Source: Malurus cyaneus samueli
Lineage: Eukaryota; Chordata; Aves; Passeriformes; Maluridae
Assembly: GCA_009741485.1 (NCBI GenBank)
Contig: CM019217.1
Location: 44,488,873-44,552,872 of the forward strand
DNA length: 64,000 bases
Reading direction: 5' to 3'
In this document: one piece after another, positions 1 through 12,520 of the stretch
Layout: each line of letters starts with the position of its first letter
Numbering within the stretch: position 1 is the stretch's first letter
Program-made: the position numbers and the translations under genes
Notes under the pieces: generated by a model
Told to the model about the DNA's origin: nothing
The model's input: the letters and a program-made list of their open reading frames with translations, nothing else
Databases searched by the model: none

Positions 1-3000
1 AACCACAGAAACATCGTTGTCCAGGTCAGGAGGAAGTCCTCAGAAATACTAGTATTTAGCAACAGACTGTTCAGAGTTAGCTAACTACAAAAACAGAAGA
101 TATTTTTCTTTAGTCAATTACTAGCTTATTGCACCTAATCACTTATAACCCTTTAGTTTTATCTCTTATAAAATAATTTCCTTAAACCTGGTACCCATCA
201 CTGTCTGTAGATTTAGCACTTTAGCATGGCGCTTCTTTTATGAGTTTTCTACTTAGAGAAAGATTTGTATAGAATTTCTCAGGGCAAAGGGAGGGGAACA
301 GTATTCCATAAAGGGTCTCCATCCCTCCTACAACCTCCTCATTCAAAATGCAGGATTGAACAGGATTTGGAGTAAGAGGCTCTTTAGCACTTAGCCCTAA
401 AGATGGTCTTTTTAATGGCTGCAAAATCTGTGGGGAAACAGATGAACTAAAATATTGAATGAGTGGCTTGCATCCTACTGAGTTCCGCAGGGACCAGGTG
501 GTTTCACATCCTGTATCTAAACTTCTATTGAAGGTGGTTTAGAATTTCCATTTCAATCAATGCAGAGCTTTTATCAGTGCTCTTTCCAAAACCACATCCA
601 TTATAAGGGGAAACTAGATTATATAAACTTGATTTCAAGATGTTAAATCATTGTCTGGGAAAGGCAAGCCTCCATGAAGTTACACTGATTATTCTGAAGC
701 ATCAGTAACAGACTACTATGTAATCCTCAGTATTGTCTGCTATTTAAAACTTGTTTTCAAATGAACCACATTTTATAAAGAAGTTGGAACTGGAGATTTA
801 GGGTAGCTTTGTGCAAGGTTTTTGTTAAGGAAATTAACACCTTGGTGCTTTCTTTGTGGATCTTTGGATTTGAAATCTCTCTAGGGGGGCAGTTTGGAAG
901 GCTAGTCATTGTTTAATTAGTACTCGTCTCAACCAGCATCTGGAGTTGAAGATTCACAAGTAGGTATGTATTCAAGAAATTCTCAGAGGAAATACCTACC
1001 ACTAACTGAATATGCAAAATTCAGAAAATTGCTCATCCTACCTCAATTCAGCTTCTTCAGAGATTTTCTTTTAAATTGGCAAAACCAAATGCAAAGTAAG
1101 CAGGACTGCATGCTCTTCTGCTTTCATGCTTAAAGAGAATAATCCAGAGGCAACTATAAAACTTTATTTTTCAGTTCCCAAACTGAACACAGGCACACCT
1201 AAGAATATATGCAGGTTAAGGTATGCTCTGCAAACAACAGCAGTACTATTAATCAGGAAAGTTCAGTAAGGTCCTACTTAGGCATGCACACAGCTGGTCT
1301 GGGAATCAAAACCGTTAGGGACCAACATCTCCACAGCACCCCAGGAAAATTAGGAACTTGCATACAGATTTGGAAGCAAACCTTAAGTATCAGTTCAGCC
1401 ATGTGGGGATTTTTTCAGCTTCTAAGGAAACCACGCTCCCTAGCAGACTGTGATTGTTTAGTCAGCCCACAATTACTGCTTGTGAACAGCATACAGACAA
1501 CAGGCAGAAACAGATATTTAGTAGGGAGACTTGGGTGGAAAAAAGAAATCTGCTACTCACCAGTTACTAGCTGCTCCAAACTGTTACTTTAAGGACTTAA
1601 AAGGACTCCATTACACTGATTACTTAGCGATGTCGGGCAAAACTAAACCAAAACATTACACTAAAAATTACAGGTCACTTATTCTGATTTGCTATTGCAT
1701 TACAACAGATTCCCTTTTTTTGCTAATAACTGCAGTTTTGCTTACGATTGGCTGTTTCAACCCATGGGAAAGCAAGCTGTTCTATATTGGTTACCACATT
1801 GTTGGGAGCAGCAATATGAGTCCAGCTCCTACTTCACCTCATCTTTGGCAAGGACAGCTATGCTGGCAACTGCTCCTGCCCTAATGAGCAAGAAAGGGGC
1901 TGGAGTTTGTAGGCAGCAGTTACCTGGAGGGGGAAGGAACGATTGCCTACATCAGTACTTCTCCTTTCCCTGCAGTGGCATTCCTGACCTGGCCTTCATC
2001 TGCAGAGCAGAGAATCACAACTTTGCCTTCACATCTGAGTGCCTTAAGCTGAGATGTGGCTCAAAGCAAGGCAGCTCAAAGGAAGCATACTGAAAGCATT
2101 AATTTTTGTATTTTATATTAATATATACAGGTACACAAACAGACCAACAATTTCTAGTAAAAAATCACCTATGGCATCTTACAAACTCATTGTTATGCTG
2201 GGAACAGCCACGATGAGGAATCCTTCTCTTTAATTCACAGCAATCCTGAAGAACAAAGTCATCCAACATCCAGGCAAACATCAGCTCCAATATTTTTAGC
2301 AAAATTAATTTATGTCCATTGCAAGTAATTTTATTTTCTGGGAAAAGAATTCCATTTGTATCATGCCAAAGACAACAGAAGGCCCAGGTATTCCACAAGC
2401 AGGCTGGTTCTTTCCCTTCTGAAATGAGTCAACAAGAAACTAATTAGAAAACCAGGGAGAATTGTCCAAGTGGGGATACAGACTTATAAGCTGTATTTGC
2501 ACTATCACCTTTTTGCCTCTTTAGATGTAAATTCAGTATTCCAGGTCCCAGACCGCTTGCTGCCTAAGGAAATGGCATTAAATCTTGAGTGAGCATAGGA
2601 AAACTTTGAAGGGGAGATGGGAATGCCAGTTGCACATCTTTTGAACAAATTCTTATCAGATCACTCCCAGAGCACAGCACTTGTTCTCTCTTGCTTTATT
2701 AGCCGGAGGTAAGGTGAATTTATTGTGAGTTAGCTGTGGATAAGAGGAAAATATTGATAACAGAACAAATCATATAAAATCCTGGAGACTCAGCTGGTGG
2801 GGGTACCCAGTCTACCTTTGTATTCAGCAAGCAGGAAGATTTTCCCTCTCCTCCTCACACAAACTCCCCTGCCCATACAACCCTCCATGGCAGATATCTA
2901 ATTAATAGTATTGGGACTGGTGAAGAGGATGAAGCTGCCTCTGAGTTCAGCTCTACCTCATGGCAGAGGCATGCTTTATTACTAATGGAACAGTTTGTTG

Positions 3001-3400
3001 CTGATCATGGAAGAGAAATATTTCATCAGGATGTATATATATATCTTTGTTGGTAGAAATAAAAACATCAATCAAAACCCACTGTTGCAGGTCTACACAA
3101 AGAGCATCACACCTAAATACCAAAAATGAAGAGGAGAAAAATTCATTAATACTGGGGTGCAACTAGGAAATGGTAATGGTGGCATATTTATTCTTATGGA
3201 ATAAAAACATTTGTGTGCCAAAAAAATACACAATATTTTTGCAATCCCAATCAAGCAGAATCAGAGCCCCAAAGATCCTACATTCTGACAGAACCTTGTA
3301 TTTATAAATATATCATCAAATCAAATATTTAACCTTAACATGAGAGATGTCACTGAAGAAAGCTTTGGTTTTCTTTCATTCTGGAATTTCTACTTGCTGA
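1..3400. other. AT-rich noncoding stretch, no gene supported
   Basis: I see no repeat family or exon that I can support here. Open frames of 60-135 codons around 1.2-2.1 kb overlap one another in different frames and lack recognisable domains. A pyrimidine tract ending in CAG near 1,975 resembles a splice acceptor, but no matching donor follows. A short TA run lies near 3,035-3,045. Confidence 0.6.
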
Positions 3401-3404
3401 GAAA

Positions 3405-3785
3405 AAAAAATACCCCAGGCCACAATTCCTGTTCTTCCCCTTTATTTCCATTCGTGCCCACCCATGTCAGTTCCTGCCCCTTTTTTTGTTCCTTTCATCT
3501 TGCTTGTTCCTGCCCTCTGATGCCCTTGGTTCGATCTCAGCTCTGCTTGTCCCCATCCTGCCTCTATCTCTTCTCCCATGCACTAGTCACTGGTCCCTCC
3601 CTCCTGCAAAAACCCTCTCCTTCTTTCTCTCCCATGTACACCCCTCCACCTCTCTTTCCAGCTCCTGCCCCTCTGTCCTTGCCCTGCCCAGCTCCCCAGG
3701 CCTGTCCTGGGGTTCCTGCACCCAGCCCCCCTCCACTCCACACGCAGTCATGCCAGCTTTCCTTCAGGCTGCAATGGCACCAGCT
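3405..3785. repeat. Pyrimidine-rich (C/T) low-complexity block
   Basis: The + strand is strongly enriched in C and T for about 380 bases, with repeated variants of TCCTGCCC and CTCTCC. Because few stop codons arise in such composition, it produces overlapping open frames on both strands rich in Pro, Ser, Leu on one strand and Gly, Arg on the other. That is a composition effect and not evidence of a gene. It could be a decayed purine/pyrimidine microsatellite. Confidence 0.6.
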
Positions 3786-4559
3786 CCGACAAGACAAAGG
3801 GAAAATCAGTCCTGGCACTGCACAGGGCTGGAATAGGAAGAAATTAAAAACACAGAGCAAACAACTCAGACCCCAAAGTCCTGAGTGTATTCAGCTGAGC
3901 AGGCTTCAAAAACACCTGAAGGGACAGAGCTTACAGAACCTTTACAGCCTCGGAGCAATGTGCACAAACACACCGCGGCTTACAGCTCCTACTTAAACAC
4001 GTGTCTCCCTGCCCCCCAAATCTAAAGCTGGTCAGAAAACTGGACACATCTGTGAATCTTGTACTCAGCCATTAGTTTCTGACAAGCCTGCCTTGCTGTG
4101 CAGGCTAGTGTAGATTTTCAGAGTCTCGCAAACTGACCAAAAATGGGGAACTTAACATAGCTTTATGTTAGACTTGGATGGATGCCCTCACAAATTTCAA
4201 GTCTCTGCTTGAAAACTGGCTGGAGCTTCAAAAGCAAAACAGGTATGTATTAATTTCAAGATAAGCAAAACATCTTTACTCCTAAACCTTGTTCTCAGAA
4301 ATGGACAAACTTATTTGAAACTCTCCCACGATGCTGCCTGACTGAGGCAGATGCTTGGCTTGAAAAAATTAATCCCAAATGCTTATAATTTGAAAATTTG
4401 TACACAATTTAAAATGATCTCATGCACACAAGTAAATCAAAAGAAAGAATTAATTCACTGCTTCCCATGGGTTGGCAGGTGTTGAGCCACCTCCAGGAGA
4501 GCAGGATGCCATCGCATGTAATGGTGATTTGGGCAGAAAAATGCCATTGCTCCAAATGT

Positions 4560-4880
4560 GTCCCCAGCTTCCTCCTTCTTCCCCGCACTTTATATATTGA
4601 GCATGGTGTCCCATGGACTGGAATAGCCCTTTGGTCAGTTTGGATCACCATTCCTGGCTGTGTCTTCTTCCAACCTCCCATGCACCCCCAACTCTTCCGC
4701 CAGTGTGTCTGTACAGAAAGCAGAAAAGGCTTTAGCTCTGTGTAGGCCCTGTGTAAGCCCTCTCAGTAATAACAAAAACATCTCTATATTATCAACCTGT
4801 GCTCAGCACAAATCCAAAACACAGCCCTGTACTAGCCACTGTGAAGAGAATTAACTCTACTCCGGCTGAAAACCAGCACA
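4560..4880 (+). mobile_element. Avian endogenous-retrovirus LTR remnant, probably a solo LTR
   Basis: The segment matches, from memory, a widespread bird LTR type: a CCCATGGACTGGAATAGCCC-like block, then CCTTTGGTCAGTTTGGATCA near 4,628-4,647, a pyrimidine-rich centre, a GCAGAAAAGGCTTTAGCTCT block near 4,721, an AATAACAAAAACATCTCTAT block near 4,768, and a 3' end reading ACCAGCACA that finishes at 4,880 with the canonical CA. The 5' end is uncertain; a TG at 4,480 is a possible start. No retroviral coding region, primer-binding site or second LTR was recognised nearby. It is diverged and presumably inactive. I believe it belongs to an ERVL-like group, but the family name needs a library search. 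Confidence 0.6.
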
Positions 4881-7800
4881 GTGACCTTTGCTTTCCCTAT
4901 TAAACTATCTTTATCTCAACTGACAAGTTTTCCAGCTTTTACCATCCTGATTTTCTCTGAGCAGCTGTGTGGAGCTTAGTTAATGGCTGGGGTTAACCAA
5001 TGACAGGTCTCTATAACAGAAAGACCAGATTACACTACCTTCATTCATAATTAGAACATACACACTCATATTTTTATTGCTTTTTCCACTTTCTTGTTGT
5101 TACATCCACTGTAAATCTCACCCTTGAAAATTCAGCCTTTGGTTTATGCCAGCATTCTTTTGTCCTGCTGGGGGAACACAGGCAAGCCTACTAGGTATTT
5201 AAACAGATCCAGTGACCAGCTTTTCAATAAGGCACAGACTGTGATTCCTATCAAAGATTCTCTGTATTTCTTTTCCCAGGTCTCTTCAAAATATTGAAAA
5301 GGATTATTTAGAAGATAAAGCATGTAAAGTTATCTGTATGTGGTCAAATGTAGCAAACAACTTGAAAGGGTAAGGAACTGAACAAGGATACATTTCCTTC
5401 TTGTTCAATGTTCCTGTGACAATTCAAGCTGAGGATTCTTGGCTCATCTCTCATGTTAGTATGATCTGATGGGTGCTTAAAACAGTGCAGAAATAGCTTC
5501 TCCACTTCAAAACTGAACCTGATTATTTTGCTTGTCCCCTCTTCTGAGAAATGAACTTCAGAGAAGAGATGTAAAAAGAATTTAAAAAAGTTATCCGTGT
5601 ATGTCATGTGCATATCTTTGTCATCCAGGTCTCTTTAGAGCAGGAATCCACATCAGGAGTTGGTAGATTTGTGGGGTCATTCACCAACAGGGCTTCTTTG
5701 ATGGAAAAGGCACGTTACCGTGACCGAGAATTTCCATAAGTGTTTATTTTAATGTAAAAAGGTCTATGTTAGGTTTCTTTGTAAATAAGCAAAACCTGCA
5801 AGGTTAGCAGGCATGCTGCTGCTTCCAACCAGTTCTCCAGGACCTCCATATTATCATTGTTATCATTATTAAGGGTGATTTCCCCTGAATATCAGTCAAA
5901 TCTGTGGTGCAAGGAAACGCTGAACTGTCACACAACTTTTTGCATATGGGCTCTGTCAGACATTCTCAAGAATAGCATTGGAATATTTTTAAAGCTGTTA
6001 CAACCTGGCTGGTATTCTTCTCCTTCAATAATGTCAGCATAAATCTCAAAAATCGTGATTCAACCTCTGAAACAAATGGATGTCTTTACCAGAACTGAAA
6101 AGATACTTTAAAATGTGCCATAGAGATCAATATACCCATTAGAATGGGTCATAAGAACTTGCTCCTAACTTTCTGTTGTAAAGCATGTCACGAGATTAAA
6201 TAGCCTAAGAACAAACAAAAATGACCAAAGATTTACCTCGTTATCTTTCTGAGGCAGTTTCTGTTCAAACAGTATAGGATATTTCAGCAACCTCTACAGT
6301 TCTCTGAAGGTTATGAAGATTCTGTGGAAGTAGTGCAAATAAAAAAATAAATGAATAAAACATTTTCAGTAACATGGAATTCTTTTTACTCAAACTTTCC
6401 TTAGTCAAACTTTTTAAAAATAGGTTATAAAGTCTCCTAATTATAGAGTAGTGAACCTCATTCAGTCAATCACAACTCAGGATCCTCTCAGAAGAAACAC
6501 TACACCACTGATAAATGTACAATATTCTTCTTAATACCATTTAGCTCCTTATATGAGCAAGGGCATAACTAAGGTGCTTGATGCTGATCTATGCAGAATA
6601 CTCATGTTTAAAGAAGTCACTGTCAATATTTCACATTGCTGGATGAAGCGTAACGAACACTAATGAAGAACTTTGTCATGGTTTTCTAAAGAAGAAGTCT
6701 AATATCCAGGGAATCCTGACACTGAACGCATTAGTTCATTCAAATCTCGTTTTCCAGTCCTTCACCTCAGCTCCCCACCTTTGATTCTAGACAGAAAAGT
6801 TAATCTATTTTTTCCTCTATCAAATATCTACCTATAGCATTCTACTCTCAGGAGTCTGTTTGATGAATCCAGACCCTTCGTATACTCACAAGTACCTATC
6901 AAGAGGCAAAGCAAAAGAGACAACATGCATTAGCATACTTGCACAATGCAGCAAGGAAACGGGACATTAAAATTACATATTCTCATCTGTTCAACACACT
7001 AATTTTACATCCAACTATTAGTGTTTTCACATCCTGGAGTATAGTTATCTGTGCTTCTGTAATGCACATAATCCTCTTCTCTTTAGGAAGCTCCAGGAAA
7101 AACACTTGTTGATTCACACCAGAGCAGAACATTATTAAAACTAGTACTTGTGTGTGAATGTGCGATAAAAAGCAAGTAAAGTAGATCCCAAAAGAGCATC
7201 TTGCTTATATTTGCATCTCTGGTTTTGCTGAGCTTATTCAAAATGCTTCCCAGTTACAAGAGATCTCACAGCACAGCTATTACACTTTGTGCAGGCATGC
7301 CATTCAAATTAGGTAATGAAACCTACTAAGTGGTAAGATGCTAAGTCTCAGTATTAGGTATTGCACAAAGACTCTAAAATAGCTTTTTACGATATTTGAA
7401 TGAGATGAACAGAATAACCCCGATAAATATACAAAAGGGGTAGCTCTTAGTAGCTCTGTCCTACTTTTAAAGCTTTTACTCTAACAGCAGTGCTATTCTC
7501 TACCTCCCCTGTAGCAGATTGCAGTTTTCTCCCTCCTTTGTAGCATGGCTAATAAGTTCTGGGTTAGAGCAGCTTAGACCTCAGGCTACTAGTATGTTGA
7601 AATCAATTATGCAAAGCCCATTCATTTTGATACAATGTACTAAACTGCTGCTGTCACCGCAGTAGAATGGCTGCTCAGATTGTTGTTTTGGATTCCTTTT
7701 CTTTTTTTTATCATTACAATGTCTTCCACCATTGGCAAAGTTGGTATTCTTCATTGAATGCTCTGCCTCCTACCGAGGATGCATTGCCCACTTCAAGATT

Positions 7801-9380
7801 AATCAAAACCAACTTGAAATTCAGAAGCAATGAGAGCTTAAAACATGAATTCTGTACCTAGCATGGATTTTGTGTGCAATAAGATTAAGAGCCCAATTAA
7901 TTCAGTATATCAAATGACTAATTTGGTTACAAATGACTGTTCCAAGAAAGGAAACTCTCTATAAGTGTAAGAGCTGCACAAATAAAGAATATCTTCTCTA
8001 ACTTTTGTTTTTAAATGGATAGACAGTGTGCGCATTAACAAGATGTTGAGATACAATTATTTCCCTATAAATTTAGGATGTAAATGGATACCTTACAGTT
8101 CTTAAAACTGAAAATGGCATTAGCTACTCAGATTGTCAAATTTATTTTTCTGATAATCATCCACTTCAATGGCAATCATAATTCTTACATGAAAATATTC
8201 TTTATAATATTTAAAAAGGAACAATAGTTAAAAAAAATTAAAACACACTCAAGAGACATTGTGACTACATAAATCAAGCTTTTTAAGACACCTGAACCAA
8301 TTCATTAATTCAAAGGCACTGATATAGATGGACTTCTTAAGGTACTTTCCAACTTGCAACACTGGTAAGAAAGCTTTTTCTTTTTTTAAGAAAGTGAACT
8401 TTTCTCCATCAGTGTAGTATGCCAAGTCGGCTCCACATAGGGTCAGACAGGAACCAGAAAGGAGGAGGGAGCAGGACTACCCTTTTTGGCAATTGCAAAC
8501 CATTTCATTGGCACAACCAACTCGTGCAACCTTCACATCCTACCTTACTAAAGGCTGTGAAAAACATCATGAAAATATACTTAACCCACTAAAAATAATG
8601 AATTTTAAATGCATGATTCAACATTTCATCTTACTCAGAAAATAGTAGCCCTTAGAACTCTCTTCGAGCCCACAAAAGAAGTAAAAAGTTAGTAGCTAAA
8701 GAATGCCAAGTGGCTTATATGTTGCCAGGGAGATAAATTCAGAAAGAAACAGGAAACAATGCCTTAGTCTATAAATGTGAGGTACTAATGTGGAAGGAGG
8801 GGCATAACTCTCAACTTGCAGATCCCGAGCTCATACAAAAGACCCCAAACAAAGGACACACAAGGACCCCTCAGGAGGGCTGCTGAAAACAAAGTGTAAG
8901 TACTTCACTACAAAACTGAGCATGTATTTCCTGGTACATTATTTCTGATGGCAAAGCCAATATCTAAAGTATCTGACTTCCCTGATCCATTCTTCCTCTG
9001 CTTTCCTTCACCTCTCCACACTCAGCCCATTGCTCCCTGCAAGGTGCCAGCACGGCTGAAACGTCCCAGATGAAAACAGACAAAACCCCCTTCTAGACTC
9101 AATAACTGTGACATAAATACTTTCAAATAGCAAGAACGATGCAGCACTTAAATACAGAATGGAGAAATGCTCAAACTAAGTCATGCATCACATAAGGAAA
9201 AGCTGCAAAATTAGAGAGTGATTTCTCTCTGAATGCACAGGCCTGGGTTTCAAAGATACCATTTCTACCTCTCCTGGACAGAGGAGCATGCAGTGTAATT
9301 ATTCTGAGCCAGAGTTACTCCTTCACAAGTGTTCTTGTGAGCTAACAAACAGAAAACATGCAAACTAGACGTAAAAGAGT
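4881..9380. other. AT-rich noncoding stretch, no gene supported
   Basis: Nothing in this interval is recognisable as an exon, RNA gene or named repeat. Short A/T runs and scattered TAAT motifs are present, as expected of AT-rich vertebrate intergenic DNA. The open frames present are short and domain-free. Confidence 0.6.
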
Positions 9381-9384
9381 CACC

Positions 9385-9600
9385 CATTTCAGTCACCCGG
9401 CGAGCTTGGACTCTACCAGCTGTAACCACCCTCAAAGTTATGCAAAGTTTAGGGAAGAAAGAAGGTACAACAGGCCACAGGAGAGCTGTGCCCGCTGTAA
9501 ACACCGCGGGAATGTAAACACAGTGCAGCGTAAATGCTGTGGGTGTTGGCAGAATGCAGCTCTGCTGCTGCGGGTCCCGCTTGCCAGCAATGCAAACTTG
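9385..9600. promoter_or_regulatory. Small CpG-containing patch, possible regulatory element
   Basis: CpG dinucleotides are rare in the surrounding DNA but cluster here (CCCGGCGAGC near 9,397, ACCGCGGG near 9,503, AGCGTAA, GCGGGTCCCGC near 9,569). Both strands have open frames of 100-130 codons, consistent with raised GC. It is too short for a classical CpG island and no TATA box or transcript start is evident. It lies directly before the enhancer-like block at 9.9-10.4 kb, so the two could form one regulatory unit. This is inference. Confidence 0.25.
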
Positions 9601-9889
9601 TTCCTTTCCCATCTCCCAGCCTCCCCCAAACCCTTTCAATTCAATCTCAAACTGCACTGATCATTAAAAACAATGAGTACGTCTGGCGCAAGTAAACGTG
9701 CCTTGACTATCAACGATTCATTAAGTACCTGGCACTGGATGCATAATATGGGATTCTGACATGGAAAGAAAAGCTTTAAAGCTCATTCAAAAGTACGAGG
9801 CTTACATATAAAAGACTTAAAAGGTGCATCTTTTTTTAACAAGTAAGAGAAGGTTAAGTCCTTTGTGGTGATGCTGATAGTTTCACCCC

Positions 9890-10400
9890 CTGCATAAGCT
9901 AATTTTCCTATTTAGATACCACCTTTTCAAAATCACAGATAAATTAAATCAACTTTAGTTAATGTGGTAATGATTTGTAGTGAGTGGCAGAAATTCCCCT
10001 GTAATTATGCATGAATTGATGTGTGATTTTCTAATGAGCTTAAGTGAAGAAATCATCATTTTGTGATAAATGCTTTATTTCTTAAAATGCTTGTAACACG
10101 TTTCTAATAAATTTAATCAAGCAACTCGCACTCATGTAACATTTACAATTATTAAGTGTGCAGTCTTTTACACTGCCTTATCGCTTTGGCTGATTGCTGT
10201 GTGTTAAAGTTTGGCATTTCATACACACGGTTATAACAACCATTATGTTATTTTTGCTCAGAACCATGAATTATTTCAATTTGAAGTTAATTTACATTCT
10301 GAACAAGCTTTGTGCCTCGAAGGCAAAATTCTTTTGCCATTTACAAATAGATGTACACATTAGGAAATGAAATTAAGCGTTTCTACCTTTCAGGACACAC
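9890..10400. promoter_or_regulatory. Candidate conserved noncoding element (enhancer-like)
   Basis: About 500 bases of complex, non-repetitive, AT-rich sequence dense in homeodomain and POU-like words: TAATGA, ATTATGCATGAATTGATG near 10,003-10,020, TTTAATCAAGC near 10,112, GAAGTTAATTTACATTC near 10,282, AAATTAAGCG near 10,370. All frames contain many stops, there is no repeat signature, and codon-like structure is absent. This texture is typical of deeply conserved vertebrate developmental enhancers. Conservation itself cannot be seen from one sequence, so this is a pattern-based guess. Confidence 0.35.
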
Positions 10401-12245
10401 CTTGTCCTTCAAGATGTCATGTAAGGGACAGAAAAGTGTCTCTATTGTAAGCTTATTACTGGATTCTAAACTTAAAAGAATTCCTAGAGTACAAGTGCTT
10501 CATCCCTCTGAAATGTGAAATTCTGAAATGAAATCAGCCACCCCCAATCCTGCCAACTATCCTGCACTGAAAACCAATGCAAATTCAACTTTGTGGCAGA
10601 GCTGAATTTCTGTAAATGCTGGAGACTCAGGAAGCTTTCTAAAATGACCTGAAAGCACCTTAACCTGTGGTCTTTTTACCGGAAATTTTAGCTCAGACCT
10701 TTCCTTCAACAGGAAACTGCTGTAGGGAATGGATGACCTCAAGGGAGTCACAGTTCTAGAGACTTCTATGAGTTGCCCCATCTTTAAAGACTGGGAATTG
10801 GAAACTTCCTACAATTCCACGCATTTAGGTGCTGGAATGTAGCTATCCCAAGTGCTCCCAAGTGTACATAGGGCTTAGCAACTTCCTAACAGGAGGTTTG
10901 CCTGACTAAGGGGAGCCTCCAGCTCTGCCATGCTTCCTCACACTCTCTTCGACAATCTCGAATTAGAGCTTCTGTAGAAAAAAGTAAAAGAGGAGACCCT
11001 TCTCAGTATTCCACATTGGTAAGTAATTTTCTTTTCGTTCCTCACTACAAATAAAAACCTCATATAAAAAAAAAGTATTGAACTTAAGATATTGAAGGTG
11101 GCCGATTTTCAAAGCTGAATCAGTGTGAAGTGGTACCAGTAGTAAATCTCAAGCAAATTCCTTACACAAGTGCTGTCCCTATAGCTAGAAAATATATTTC
11201 AAATAACCAAACATTCGCACCTCAAAACACAAGAAAAGATCTAACATTTTATAGATACATACACACAATTTTTTATTTTGATGCAAGGGTGGTCTGAAGC
11301 CATCTAAATTTTAGTTGACGTGAAGAATATAGTCTAAAAATAAACCTATCCTGCCATCTCAAAAACAAAAGACAGAGGCTTGGAATAACTGCCTGAGCAC
11401 TTGAGTACCCTGGAACACGTCATTAATGCATAAGTATCAGTGAGTGCATTGATTTTGGTTTGAACTTAGTAACTTACCAGTGAACCCAAGTTCCAATGGT
11501 CTACATCCAAGGGACTTTATTATTTGTTCAATTCCTGTAAAATACATGGAAGAATCGCAACACAAGTACATCTTAGCAAGTCTCTTTCTTAAGAACCTCT
11601 ATATTATAGCTGTGAATAAATCCATCCAGATCACAATCTTTTTATCTTCCCACCTGGCCTCACATAAGGTCACAAAGGTGAGTGACAGTGACAAACTGAA
11701 ACGCTCTTCCCTGAGCAGGTATTCATTCCTCCCTCATTCTCACAGACATTTTTCAAGTTTTTCCCCCCACTGATATGAAGTTGAATCGCAGAAGTCAGAA
11801 TTAAGCCTCAGACTATTCTGTTCTGCCAACCTGTTATGGCCAAATTTTGTCCTCCCACAGCCAGAACGTATTTCACAGCCTAATTCAGATCATTTCATCA
11901 TCCTTCTTCAAATAACCAAACTCCTTCTCAGTTAAGTTACACTCCCTGATTGTGTATTTCTTTAAATTTTTATGTTACAATCAATAACAATGCCAAAGAT
12001 TAACAGGTAAAAAAACCCAAAAACTACTGTTGTCATATGAGGCTGGAATTTTCGAAGGAGGAAAATACTGAACTTCCATTGGATTGCAATCTGAGTTGGA
12101 CTTCCATTCATTTTTTATGCTCTGAATATCTCAGGTCTTATATACCAAATATATGTGTGGGAAAGAAGGAAGCAAAGGGTTTGAAAAATGTAAGAGCACT
12201 GGTTCTCTTCAGAAGAAGATTAAAATCACTGCCAGTTAACTGAAA
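10401..12245. other. Noncoding stretch, no gene supported
   Basis: No recognisable exon or repeat family. The interval is AT-rich with short A runs (for example near 11,066). Confidence 0.55.
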
Positions 12246-12249
12246 TGCT

Positions 12250-12520
12250 CCAGCTTCAGCAAAAACAAATATCTCCTGACATGATTCGCTTTAAGACTCA
12301 GTGCATAGTCTTAATTCCACTGTTTGTTTACAACAAAATACTAAGTTTTTTGTACAAAAGTTTAACAAAGCTTCAATTTATTGAACCTCAAATGTCAAAA
12401 TTTGCATTATTTTCCTGCAGCTGTGTGTGCCATTCCAACTGGCTCACACTTAAATGTTACAAAAAAAGCAAACAATATATGCACTATTTTATTAAAAGCC
12501 ATTAAAATCTTGCTTTTCTG
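12250..12520. promoter_or_regulatory. Candidate conserved noncoding element
   Basis: Complex AT-rich sequence containing a forkhead-like word (GTTTGTTTAC near 12,322), TTTAACAAAGCTTCAATTTA near 12,360 and a CTGCAGCTGTGTG block with an E-box near 12,416. Overlapping short open frames exist in two frames, but neither resembles a protein. Low confidence, judged only from motif density and lack of repeat character. Confidence 0.2.

Noticed and set aside
3340..3996. 218-codon open frame, the longest in the window
   Set aside because: Low-complexity Pro/Ser/Leu composition from the pyrimidine block, with competing open frames on both strands and no domain.
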